From: Flavobacteriales bacterium UBA6165
GTDB taxonomy: Bacteria > Bacteroidota > Bacteroidia > Flavobacteriales_D > Crocinitomicaceae
Length of the DNA stretch: 10,275 nucleotides
NCBI GenBank assembly: GCA_002422285.1
Contig: DIUF01000043.1
Coordinates: 20,985-31,259 of the forward strand
Direction of reading: 5' to 3'
Both the position numbers and the translations under genes were made by a program. The notes beneath the pieces were generated by a model that searched no databases, was not told where the DNA came from, and saw nothing but the letters and a program-made list of their open reading frames with translations. Shown in pieces: positions 1 to 5,748 of the stretch (positions within the stretch are counted from its first letter, which is position 1; each line of letters opens with the position of its first letter).

Positions 1-821
1 CGAATGTACTTGATGTGTTCGGGATTTGTACTTGTGAACGATGATGAAGCGGGATTGGGGTAGAGTGTTGATTCAAAAAAATCTAAGTCATCATTTGACA
101 AGATTATATTGCTGTAGCAATTGCTGTTTTGATTTGTTTGATAAAAAGGAACACTAGATGATCTATAACAATTCAAAACAATTGGAAGAAATTCAAAAAT
201 GGTTGATTCTTGACTGTAAAGATAGAATCCAGTTTGAAAAATATCCACAGGACCAAACAAGGCAATGTACCATTCAATTCCACCAGCCATGTACAGCATA
301 TCACCTGTTTCTGGCAATGTTCCTTGAGCATCTAAACACGGACTTGTTGATATTTGCAAAGTTTCAATTCCAGCAATTGTGATTGGCACCACACTGGTAA
401 CAACTGAATAAGCATTCAACGGGTTTTCTCCTTGAAAATCTGTTTGAATACCAAAATCCCAAACATCCCCAACTTGCGGATTTTTATGCCAAATAAATTG
501 TAGGGATCCATTTGATTTACGCAAAAATACGCTGTCGTTTGAGGTGTAATAATACCTCGGATTATGATTGAATATCGACCCTAGACTCGTACTACCATCC
601 TGCTGGGGATAAGCCCATTGTTCAATTGCAGTTACTTTTTGAAAATCTATGCCACCTATGTTTTCTATACCTGCATAAGTAGCATGAACGTAATAATTAC
701 CATTAAACCATGTTCCTCCGTAATACCACTCCGCACCCTCTTCAATCCAACCGTTGGGGTTTTGGGAGAAGCTGTTTACCGAAAGAATCATCGCAATTCC
801 AACAAGCAGGGTCTTTTTCAT
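1..821 (-). CDS. T9SS-exported protein of unknown function, 3' end beyond the window
   Basis: The frame is open from ATG at 819-821 to the left edge (273 complete codons plus 2 bases), so the C-terminus is missing. Residues 1-20 look like a signal peptide (Lys-Lys, hydrophobic stretch, then SFSQ before NPNG), implying export through Sec. The mature part is rich in Tyr, Trp, Asn and Gly, contains a VGDVWDFG segment, and has few Cys. This resembles a broad group of uncharacterised exported Bacteroidota proteins in which a VGDxW motif follows a beta-rich domain. At about residue 254 a YPNPASSSF motif marks the start of a type A T9SS C-terminal sorting domain. Such domains usually run about 70-80 residues, so some 50 are cut off. 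Expected location: cell surface or secreted. It shares strand with purC upstream but is separated by 188 bp with a palindromic repeat, so it probably has its own transcript. No enzymatic motif was recognised. Confidence 0.88.
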   Translation of the reverse strand, partial: MKKTLLVGIAMILSVNSFSQNPNGWIEEGAEWYYGGTWFNGNYYVHATYAGIENIGGIDFQKVTAIEQWAYPQQDGSTSLGSIFNHNPRYYYTSNDSVFLRKSNGSLQFIWHKNPQVGDVWDFGIQTDFQGENPLNAYSVVTSVVPITIAGIETLQISTSPCLDAQGTLPETGDMLYMAGGIEWYIALFGPVDIFQTGFYLYSQESTIFEFLPIVLNCYRSSSVPFYQTNQNSNCYSNIILSNDDLDFFESTLYPNPASSSFTSTNPEHIKYI

Positions 822-916
822 CGTAAAACAATTAATTTTCCAGGATAGAAATTGTGGCTAAGATAATTCTTATCAGGGAATTAGGACGTTTGAAGAAGCT
901 AAAAAGTTGGGAAAAT

Positions 917-1011
917 TTATTCGAGATTAAAAAATTCAAAATTCGAGATGTGACATTCGCAGAGCAATGAATCTCGAATTTCAAATCTCAAATTTTTCAA
1001 TCTCAAATTTT
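917..1011. repeat. Palindromic intergenic repeat, copy A (after purC)
   Basis: An AT-rich inverted repeat made of the unit AATCTCGAATTT and its complement. Inner arms ATTCGAGAT (941-949) and ATCTCGAAT (971-979) flank a 21-nt loop beginning GTGACATT. The arms extend outward with looser units (TTCGAGATTAAAAAATT on the left, AATCTCAAATTT on the right), with about 7 nt less on the left. The right end runs into the purC stop codon. Copy B at 4497-4633 shares the arms, the 21-nt loop length, the TGACATT loop start and a 24-nt identical right-arm block (970-993 here). It could act as a terminator or a 3'-end stabiliser for purC, or be a short mobile (MITE-like) element. The function is inferred only from position. 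Confidence 0.8.
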
Positions 1012-1954
1012 ACTCCTTTAAATATTTTTTCACATTTTTCTCTATCCTAGCCAAAGGATTACTCAAGTCATGACGTTCAAATGTTTTCCCTGTAATTTTT
1101 TCGTACAACTCGATATAGCGCTCCGTGATGGTGCTCACAAACTCTTCGGTCATTTCTGGAATCGTTTGTCCTTCTAACCCTTGGAAGTTATTTTCAATCA
1201 GCCATTCGCGCACAAATTCTTTAGACAATTGGCGTTGTTTTCCAACTGTTGCTTGAATTTCTTCGTAGGTATCGGCATAGAAATAGCGTGAAGAATCTGG
1301 CGTATGAATTTCGTCGATGAGGTAGATTTTTCCATCGCGCATTCCGAATTCATATTTCGTATCTACTAAAATCAAACCGCGCTCGGCAGCCATTTCTGTA
1401 CCGCGTTGAAACAAGGCACGGGTATAATATTCCAATTGCTCGTAGTGCGTTTCTGAGATTAAATTTTGCGCGATAATTTCCTCGCGGCTTATGTCTTCAT
1501 CGTGTCCTTCCATGGCTTTTGCTGCCGGGGTGATGATGGGCTGTGTGAATTTGTCGTTTTCCTTCATGCCATCAGGCATCGAAACACCACAAATCGTTCT
1601 TTTTCCGGCTTTGTATTCGCGCCAAGCATGTCCTGACAAATAACCGCGAATCACCATTTCAATGCGGATGGGCTCACAGGCATATCCAACAGCCACAGAT
1701 GGGTCTGGAGTTGCCAACAACCAATTCGGACAAATATCGCGTGTGGCTTCCAAAAAATGCGTTGCTACTTGGTTGAGTACCTGTCCTTTGTAAGGAATTC
1801 CTTTAGGTAAAATGACATCAAAGGCCGAAATTCTGTCGGAGGCTATCATCACCATTAAATCGTTGTTTATGGTGTAAACATCGCGCACTTTTCCTTTGTA
1901 AACAGCTGTTTGTCCTGGAAAATTAAAATCGGTAAAAGTGATTGACTTATTCAT
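1010..1954 (-). CDS. purC: Phosphoribosylaminoimidazole-succinocarboxamide synthase (SAICAR synthetase)
   Basis: PurC joins aspartate to CAIR using ATP to make SAICAR in cytosolic de novo purine synthesis (EC 6.3.2.6). The 314-residue protein matches the longer PurC form. Visible landmarks are the ATP-site start GKVRDVY (21-27), the SDRISAFD segment (39-46), EMVIRGYLSGHAW (99-111), the TPAAKAMEGHDEDIS loop (142-156), the family signature LVDTKYEFG (196-204) and DEIHTPDSSRYF (214-225). The start is ATG at 1952-1954, inside the last codons of phoH, so the two genes overlap by 8 bp and are probably translationally coupled. The stop TAA at 1010-1012 abuts palindromic repeat copy A. I recall phoH and purC as neighbours in other flavobacteria, but the functional reason is not known to me. 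Confidence 0.97.
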   Translation of the reverse strand: MNKSITFTDFNFPGQTAVYKGKVRDVYTINNDLMVMIASDRISAFDVILPKGIPYKGQVLNQVATHFLEATRDICPNWLLATPDPSVAVGYACEPIRIEMVIRGYLSGHAWREYKAGKRTICGVSMPDGMKENDKFTQPIITPAAKAMEGHDEDISREEIIAQNLISETHYEQLEYYTRALFQRGTEMAAERGLILVDTKYEFGMRDGKIYLIDEIHTPDSSRYFYADTYEEIQATVGKQRQLSKEFVREWLIENNFQGLEGQTIPEMTEEFVSTITERYIELYEKITGKTFERHDLSNPLARIEKNVKKYLKE

Positions 1955-2924
1955 TGTTGTCGTTTTTCTTGGGCGTTTTAAGTTGATTTTCTTTTTCTTC
2001 GAAGGCTTGAATGATGCGTTTCACCAAGCTGTGGCGAATCACGTCGTTTTGGTTCAATTCAATCACGTCGATGCCTTCAACGTCGCGCAAAGCTTGAATG
2101 GCGTAGGACAAGCCTGATTTTTGACGATGCGGTAAATCGACCTGTGTCATATCGCCCGTGATTACAAATTTGGCTGTTCGACCCATACGTGTCAAGAACA
2201 TTTTGATTTGACTTTCGGTAGCATTTTGCGCTTCATCCAAAATCACGAAGGCTTTGTCTAAAGTTCGACCGCGCATAAAAGCCAAGGGTGCAATTTCGAT
2301 GACACCATTTTCAATGAATTCTGCGAGTTTTTCTGCGGGAATCATATCGCGTAGGGCATCGTAAAGCGGCATCAAATACGGATCGAGTTTTTCTTTTAAA
2401 TCTCCAGGAAGAAAGCCCAGATTTTCGCCCGCTTCTACGGCAGGTCGGGTCAAAATAATTCTGCGAATTTCTTTATTTTTCAAGGCACGAACAGCCATGG
2501 CTACTGCGGTGTAGGTTTTCCCTGTTCCGGCTGGACCTACGGCAAAAACCATATCATTGTTCAAAACGGCCTCTACCAAACGGCGTTGATTGTGGGTGCG
2601 CGCCGTGATTTTCATGCCCGCAACGCCATGAACCAAAATCGTGTTGGCATCCACAGTCATGTGCGGAATTTCATCGGCTTCCAAAATTTGGTCAATGTTG
2701 TTTTCGGTGAGTTCGTTGAATTTTTCCGCGTGTTCGAGGATGCGTTCAAATTTCTTTTCAAACAAATCCAAACGCTCATCATCGCCGATTGCCGTGAGCA
2801 CATTTCCGCGTGCCACAAGTTTCACGCCGGGGAAATATTTCTTGATTTGCGTTAATTTGCTGTTGTTCGAACCAAAAATGAGCAGGGGATCGATGCCTAA
2901 GATTTCAAAAACTTTTTCTTTCAA
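1947..2924 (-). CDS. phoH: PhoH family ATPase (PhoL/YbeZ-like), probable TTG start
   Basis: This is a cytosolic P-loop ATPase of the PhoH family, associated in other bacteria with RNA metabolism and the ribosome-maturation RNase YbeY. The 325 residues hold an N-terminal KH-like region (about 1-90), Walker A GPAGTGKT (130-137), the PAVEAGENLGFLPGD segment (161-175), Walker B VILDEAQN (227-234) and the sensor-like ITGDMTQVDLP (255-265). No ATG lies in frame upstream: a TAA occurs four codons before the start. The next in-frame Met is residue 89, which would remove the conserved N-terminal region. The start is therefore best placed at TTG 2922-2924. It is the first gene of a phoH-purC operon with an 8-bp overlap, and a TAAATTTG -7 element lies about 65 bp upstream. 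YbeY is not in this window. Confidence 0.95.
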   Translation of the reverse strand: MKEKVFEILGIDPLLIFGSNNSKLTQIKKYFPGVKLVARGNVLTAIGDDERLDLFEKKFERILEHAEKFNELTENNIDQILEADEIPHMTVDANTILVHGVAGMKITARTHNQRRLVEAVLNNDMVFAVGPAGTGKTYTAVAMAVRALKNKEIRRIILTRPAVEAGENLGFLPGDLKEKLDPYLMPLYDALRDMIPAEKLAEFIENGVIEIAPLAFMRGRTLDKAFVILDEAQNATESQIKMFLTRMGRTAKFVITGDMTQVDLPHRQKSGLSYAIQALRDVEGIDVIELNQNDVIRHSLVKRIIQAFEEKENQLKTPKKNDNNE

Positions 2925-2978
2925 GTGTCTGATTTATAGTGTTTTATTTTTCAAGGCCTGTATTCTTAAAATTAGCCT

Positions 2979-2986
2979 TAATTTTG
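2979..2986 (+). promoter_or_regulatory. Bacteroidota -7 element for the DUF62 gene
   Basis: TAATTTTG fits the Bacteroidota sigma-A -7 consensus TAnnTTTG and lies 49 bp before the ATG at 3036. No good -33 TTG-type element is present at the expected spacing. It stands only 3 bp from an opposing element for phoH. Confidence 0.5.
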
Positions 2987-2989
2987 TGG

Positions 2990-2997
2990 CAAATTTA
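2990..2997 (-). promoter_or_regulatory. Bacteroidota -7 element for phoH-purC
   Basis: Read on the minus strand this is TAAATTTG, a full match to TAnnTTTG. A TTTG lies 15 bp further upstream (complement of 3013-3016), somewhat closer than the usual -33 spacing. The predicted transcript start near 2983 gives a leader of about 60 nt before the TTG start of phoH. Confidence 0.5.
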
Positions 2998-3035
2998 GAA
3001 ATAATAATCAACCAAAATTTCTTTTTTTCGGCAAC

Positions 3036-3899
3036 ATGAGTATCATCACGCTTACTTCAGATATGGGTCACAGAGACTATTACGTTGGCGCGTTGAAAGG
3101 CTCGATTTATAAACAATTGCCCGATGCCAATATTGTGGACATCAGCCATGAAGTGAACCCGTTTAATAAATTTGAAGCGGCGTTTTTCTTGAGGAATTGT
3201 ATGGGCGATTTTCCTGATGAAACCATTCATTTAATTGCCGTTGATGATACCCCAAAGGTAAACATCAATATGCCTTCGCGCCACGATGAATGGCCAGCTG
3301 TGATGCGCTATAAAAACCAATATTTTGTTGCCCTCGACAATGGTGTTTTGAGTTTGATTTTGGGTGAAGACGAACCTCAATCCATACACAGAATTACCGA
3401 AGCTCTGACCATGCCCAATGTGCTTCAATTTCCAGCTAAAAATATTTTGGCGAAAATTGTTATTCGTTTGGCACAAGGCGAGGCTTTAGACAGCATCGGT
3501 GAAGCTATTGATGGTCCAAAACCCATGAATTCTGGCTTGGCTGTGATTGAAGAAAATTTGATCAGAGGCACCGTGATTTACATTGATGTGTATGGCAATT
3601 TGATCACCAATATCAGCGAAGAACTGTTCAAAAGCGTGGGAAAAGGAGAGCCATTCACCATGTATTTTAAGAACAGGACGTATTTTATTGATAAGATTTC
3701 TGGTACATACAACGAGGTTCAACAAGGCGACCGGGTGGCTGTATTTAATTCAGTTGGTTTGCTGGAAATTGCCATTAATCAAGGTGTGCCGGGGAATGGT
3801 GGTGGCGCAAAAGAACTTTTTGGCATGCGCCTGAATGATGTTGTCCGAATTGAATTTACACCCGCTGGCTCAAAAATGAATCTCCAAGAATTGTTCTAG
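3036..3899 (+). CDS. DUF62 / SAM hydroxide adenosyltransferase family protein, catalytic residues altered
   Basis: The 287 residues match the DUF62 family, whose characterised members hydrolyse S-adenosylmethionine to adenosine and methionine and are related to SAM fluorinase and chlorinase. Matching landmarks are LTSDMGHRDYYVGALKG (6-22), DISHEVNPFN (35-44), the DNGVLSL motif (101-107), YIDVYGNLITNI (182-193) and the C-terminal LLEIAINQG (242-250) with GAKELFGMRLND. From my memory of the Pyrococcus enzyme, the triad is Asp68-Arg75-His127, in VDPGVGTxRR and TFHGRD. Here Asp70 is kept, but the Arg position is lost in VDDTPKVNIN and TFHGRD aligns with QFPAKN, putting Pro133 at the His. Substrate binding may persist while the known hydrolysis mechanism probably does not. 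I recall similar losses in other Bacteroidota homologues. It is divergent from phoH across 111 bp and is followed by a gene-free, palindrome-rich stretch. Confidence 0.9.
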   Translation: MSIITLTSDMGHRDYYVGALKGSIYKQLPDANIVDISHEVNPFNKFEAAFFLRNCMGDFPDETIHLIAVDDTPKVNINMPSRHDEWPAVMRYKNQYFVALDNGVLSLILGEDEPQSIHRITEALTMPNVLQFPAKNILAKIVIRLAQGEALDSIGEAIDGPKPMNSGLAVIEENLIRGTVIYIDVYGNLITNISEELFKSVGKGEPFTMYFKNRTYFIDKISGTYNEVQQGDRVAVFNSVGLLEIAINQGVPGNGGGAKELFGMRLNDVVRIEFTPAGSKMNLQELF

Positions 3900-4007
3900 A
3901 AAGAGACAATTGTGATTTGATGCGATAAACGAATTCAATGTTTGAATTAAACTATATAATGGGGGTATTAAAAATTTCATGACTCAGGTAAAATTCAACG
4001 GGGGAGC

Positions 4008-4151
4008 GACTCAATTATAGAAGTGAGGATTAAGATTTTTTTCTTTGGAAACCAATTACAAAAAGCGCTTGTCGTTTGAAAACCTCAAGTTTTCTCAACT
4101 TTTTGATAATTGGTCCAAAAGAAAAAAATCTCCGAACGGCTTAATTGAGTC
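4008..4151. repeat. 144-bp imperfect palindrome (MITE-like or long hairpin)
   Basis: The outer ends GACTCAATTA (4008-4017) and TAATTGAGTC (4142-4151) are perfect inverted repeats. The main arms are 4033-4065 and 4099-4131, 33 nt each. They begin with 14 matching positions (AGATTTTTTTCTTT) and continue through CCAATTA and CAAAAAG with small indels. The centre carries a further hairpin, GAAAAC (4078-4083) and GTTTTC (4089-4094), with a 5-nt loop. The segments between outer ends and main arms are poorly matched. Nested symmetry of this size suggests either a decayed miniature mobile element or a structured RNA. No clear target-site duplication was seen. Confidence 0.7.
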
Positions 4152-4188
4152 TTGACTTTTTGTTTCTTTTGTGTCAAGACAAAAGAAA
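4149..4188 (+). promoter_or_regulatory. Two mutually exclusive hairpins upstream of the ABM gene
   Basis: Hairpin 1 pairs GTCTTGAC (4149-4156) with GTCAAGAC (4173-4180), 8 bp with a 16-nt loop. Hairpin 2 pairs TTTCTTTTGT (4163-4172) with ACAAAAGAAA (4179-4188), 10 bp with a 6-nt GTCAAG loop. Both stems are perfect and cannot form together, since they share bases 4179-4180 and each occupies the other's loop. They end 23 nt before the ATG at 4212. This could be a switch-like leader or a common flavobacterial repeat element, and the sequence alone does not decide. Confidence 0.5.
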
Positions 4189-4211
4189 AGAAATATATAA
4201 AGCAAATAACA

Positions 4212-4496
4212 ATGATCACACGCATAGTCAAACTCAACATCGCCGACGCACATATTGCAGATTTCCGAACAACATTTCGCAACAACCACGGGCGTATTGC
4301 TGGATTTCCCGGCTGCCACGAAGTGCGTTTGGTGCATGATGTCAAAAATCCAAATATCCATTTCACCATTAGCGTTTGGGATGCCGAATCTGACTTAAAC
4401 AACTACCGCTATTCTGAAATTTTCGCAGAGATTTGGTCAACGGTTAAACCTTGGTTCCAAGAAAAAGCTGAGGCCTGGAGCACGGAGGAGTTTTGA
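4212..4496 (+). CDS. Antibiotic biosynthesis monooxygenase (ABM) fold small protein
   Basis: A 94-residue protein of the dimeric alpha/beta-barrel ABM superfamily, which includes small cofactor-free or haem-acting monooxygenases. It opens with a first beta strand (MITRIVKLNI), then a helix (ADAHIADFRTTFR), a FPGCHEVRLVHD strand at about 33-44, a TISVWDAESDLNNYRYSE strand-turn-helix with the family-typical W and YR/SE positions, and the aromatic tail WSTVKPWFQEKAEAW. This layout matches a small Bacteroidota ABM subgroup of unknown substrate. I chose ATG 4212. A start at 4152 would add 20 residues encoded by the hairpin DNA, and these are absent from the family. The stop at 4494-4496 is immediately followed by palindromic repeat copy B. 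The fold assignment is good, the reaction unknown. Confidence 0.85.
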   Translation: MITRIVKLNIADAHIADFRTTFRNNHGRIAGFPGCHEVRLVHDVKNPNIHFTISVWDAESDLNNYRYSEIFAEIWSTVKPWFQEKAEAWSTEEF

Positions 4497-4633
4497 TTCG
4501 AAATTCGAGATTGAAAAATTTGAAATTCGAGATTTGACATTTTAATGGCATATAATCTCGAATTTCAAATCTCAAATCTTCTAATCTTCAAATTTCAAAT
4601 TTGTTAATCTCGAATTTTATAATCTCGAATTTC
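4497..4633. repeat. Palindromic intergenic repeat, copy B (after the ABM gene)
   Basis: The same element as at 917-1011, starting at the first base after the ABM stop codon. The unit AAATTCGAGATT occurs at 4501-4512 and 4523-4534; its complement AATCTCGAATTT occurs at 4554-4565, 4606-4617 and 4621-4632. The inner arms flank a 21-nt loop that begins TTGACATT, as in copy A. The right arm is longer than in copy A because of two extra copies of the unit, and it ends just before the trhO promoter element. Confidence 0.8.
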
Positions 4634-4635
4634 CC

Positions 4636-4643
4636 TACCTTTG
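4636..4643 (+). promoter_or_regulatory. Bacteroidota -7 element for trhO-lgt
   Basis: TACCTTTG followed by CA is a perfect TAnnTTTG element. It lies 28 bp before the ATG at 4672, giving a leader of about 20 nt. The expected -33 region falls inside the right end of repeat copy B and contains no TTG, so the repeat may have replaced or modified the upstream half of this promoter. Confidence 0.6.
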
Positions 4644-4671
4644 CACTTCCAATCTTAAAACATTACATAGC

Positions 4672-5745
4672 ATGCAACTGTGGAATACGTATAGCAGAGA
4701 GGAAATGGTGGAGCGTTTGCGCGAGAAAAATGTGCAGTTCGTTACAATTTCCTTTTACAAGTATCATCATTTGAGTAATCCTCATTCTTTTCGCGATGAG
4801 TTTTTCATCACACTTAATTCCCTCGAGGTTTTGGGTAGAATTTACGTGGCCTATGAAGGCATCAATGCACAGATTTCTGTTCCTACCGAGCGTTTGGATG
4901 AATTTCGGGCTGCCCTCGATCATATTGATTGGTTGAAAGGTATTCGTTTGAATTTTGCTGTTGAGGAATCGACTGAATTTCCATTTCTGAAATTGAAAGT
5001 AAAGGTTCGAAACAAAATTCTCGCCGATGGTTTGAACGACGATTCATTCGATGTCACCAACAAAGGCAAGCATTTGAGTGCCCAGGAATTCAACGCTTTG
5101 ACCGATGACCCCAATACAATCTTGGTCGATTTCCGAAACCATTATGAATCTGAAGTGGGACATTTCAAAGGCGCCATCACACCCGATGTGGATACCTTCC
5201 GCGATTCTTTGCCAGAAATTGAGGAAACGATTTTGAAAGGCAACGAAGACAAAAATATTGTGATGTATTGTACGGGCGGAATTCGCTGCGAAAAGGCGAG
5301 TGCATGGTTCAAACACCGAGGCTTTAAAAATGTACATCAATTGGAAGGCGGAATTATCAAATATGCGCACGATGTGGAACAATTGGGCATCGAGAATAAA
5401 TTTGTCGGTAAAAACTTTGTGTTCGATGAACGCCGCGCCGAAAAAATATCCGATGATGTGATCGCACAATGCCACCAATGTGGCGAACCTTTTGACGTAC
5501 ATACCAATTGCGCCAACGAAGCGTGCCATTTGTTGTTTATTCAATGTGATTCTTGCAAAGCGCAATTAGACAATTGTTGCTCAAGCGAATGCCAAACGGT
5601 GAATGCCTTGCCAGAAGATGTAAAAAAAGAAATGCGCAGGAATCAGTATAACAGCAATGCGATTTTTAAAAAAGGGCGCTCAGAAAAATTGAAATTCAAA
5701 AAGCCAAACAATTCACTAAATTTGGCCAATACTCTAAAACAATAA
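4672..5745 (+). CDS. trhO: tRNA uridine(34) hydroxylase, rhodanese-domain protein
   Basis: TrhO (YceA family) makes 5-hydroxyuridine at tRNA wobble position 34 in an oxygen-dependent reaction in the cytosol. The 357 residues contain an N-terminal acylphosphatase-like domain (about 20-115, with YEGINAQIS at 61-69), then a rhodanese domain (about 130-240) with VDFRNHYESEVGHF (152-165) and the active-site loop MYCTGGIRCEKAS, where Cys200 is the expected catalytic cysteine. A Cys-rich C-terminal region follows, with CHQC (267-270), C280, C285, CDSC (292-295), CC (302-303) and C307, and looks metal-binding. A basic tail rich in Lys and Asn ends the protein. The length is typical of the family. lgt starts 3 bp after its stop, so the two are very likely cotranscribed from the TACCTTTG element. 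All expected family motifs are present. Confidence 0.95.
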   Translation: MQLWNTYSREEMVERLREKNVQFVTISFYKYHHLSNPHSFRDEFFITLNSLEVLGRIYVAYEGINAQISVPTERLDEFRAALDHIDWLKGIRLNFAVEESTEFPFLKLKVKVRNKILADGLNDDSFDVTNKGKHLSAQEFNALTDDPNTILVDFRNHYESEVGHFKGAITPDVDTFRDSLPEIEETILKGNEDKNIVMYCTGGIRCEKASAWFKHRGFKNVHQLEGGIIKYAHDVEQLGIENKFVGKNFVFDERRAEKISDDVIAQCHQCGEPFDVHTNCANEACHLLFIQCDSCKAQLDNCCSSECQTVNALPEDVKKEMRRNQYNSNAIFKKGRSEKLKFKKPNNSLNLANTLKQ

Positions 5746-5748
5746 ATT

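Larger units (their letters stand above)
3900..4211. other. 312-bp gene-free stretch rich in inverted repeats
   Basis: No coding sequence with recognisable content is present. From left to right it holds a small AT-only dyad (AATTCAA 3932-3938, TTGAATT 3942-3948), two GGGGG runs (3961-3965, 4000-4004), two GACTCA copies (3981-3986, 4008-4013), a large imperfect palindrome (4008-4151) and a pair of competing hairpins (4149-4188). An AT-rich leader then runs into the ATG at 4212. No TAnnTTTG element was found in front of the downstream gene. Confidence 0.75.

Noticed and set aside
2586..3039. Plus-strand reading frames opposite the 5' part of phoH
   Set aside because: They are antisense shadows of the conserved phoH coding sequence and show no recognisable protein features.
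3932..3948. AATTCAA / TTGAATT dyad as the DUF62 terminator
   Set aside because: The stem is 7 bp of almost only A/T, with no GC core and no following T-run, so termination is not convincing.
3955..3960. TATAAT as a promoter -10 box
   Set aside because: Bacteroidota sigma-A uses TAnnTTTG rather than TATAAT, and no suitably spaced upstream element is present.
3979..4020. Tiny reading frame MTQVKFNGGATQL as a leader peptide
   Set aside because: Thirteen codons with no promoter or regulatory codon pattern, and it overlaps the left end of the palindrome; chance is the simplest explanation.
4152..4211. Longer N-terminus for the ABM gene beginning at 4152
   Set aside because: The added 20 residues are encoded by the hairpin DNA, are low-complexity Lys/Phe-rich, and do not belong to the ABM fold, whose first strand begins at the ATG at 4212.
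5044..5565. 173-codon minus-strand reading frame inside trhO
   Set aside because: It is antisense to the conserved rhodanese domain of trhO, has no family features, and is explained by codon bias of the real gene.
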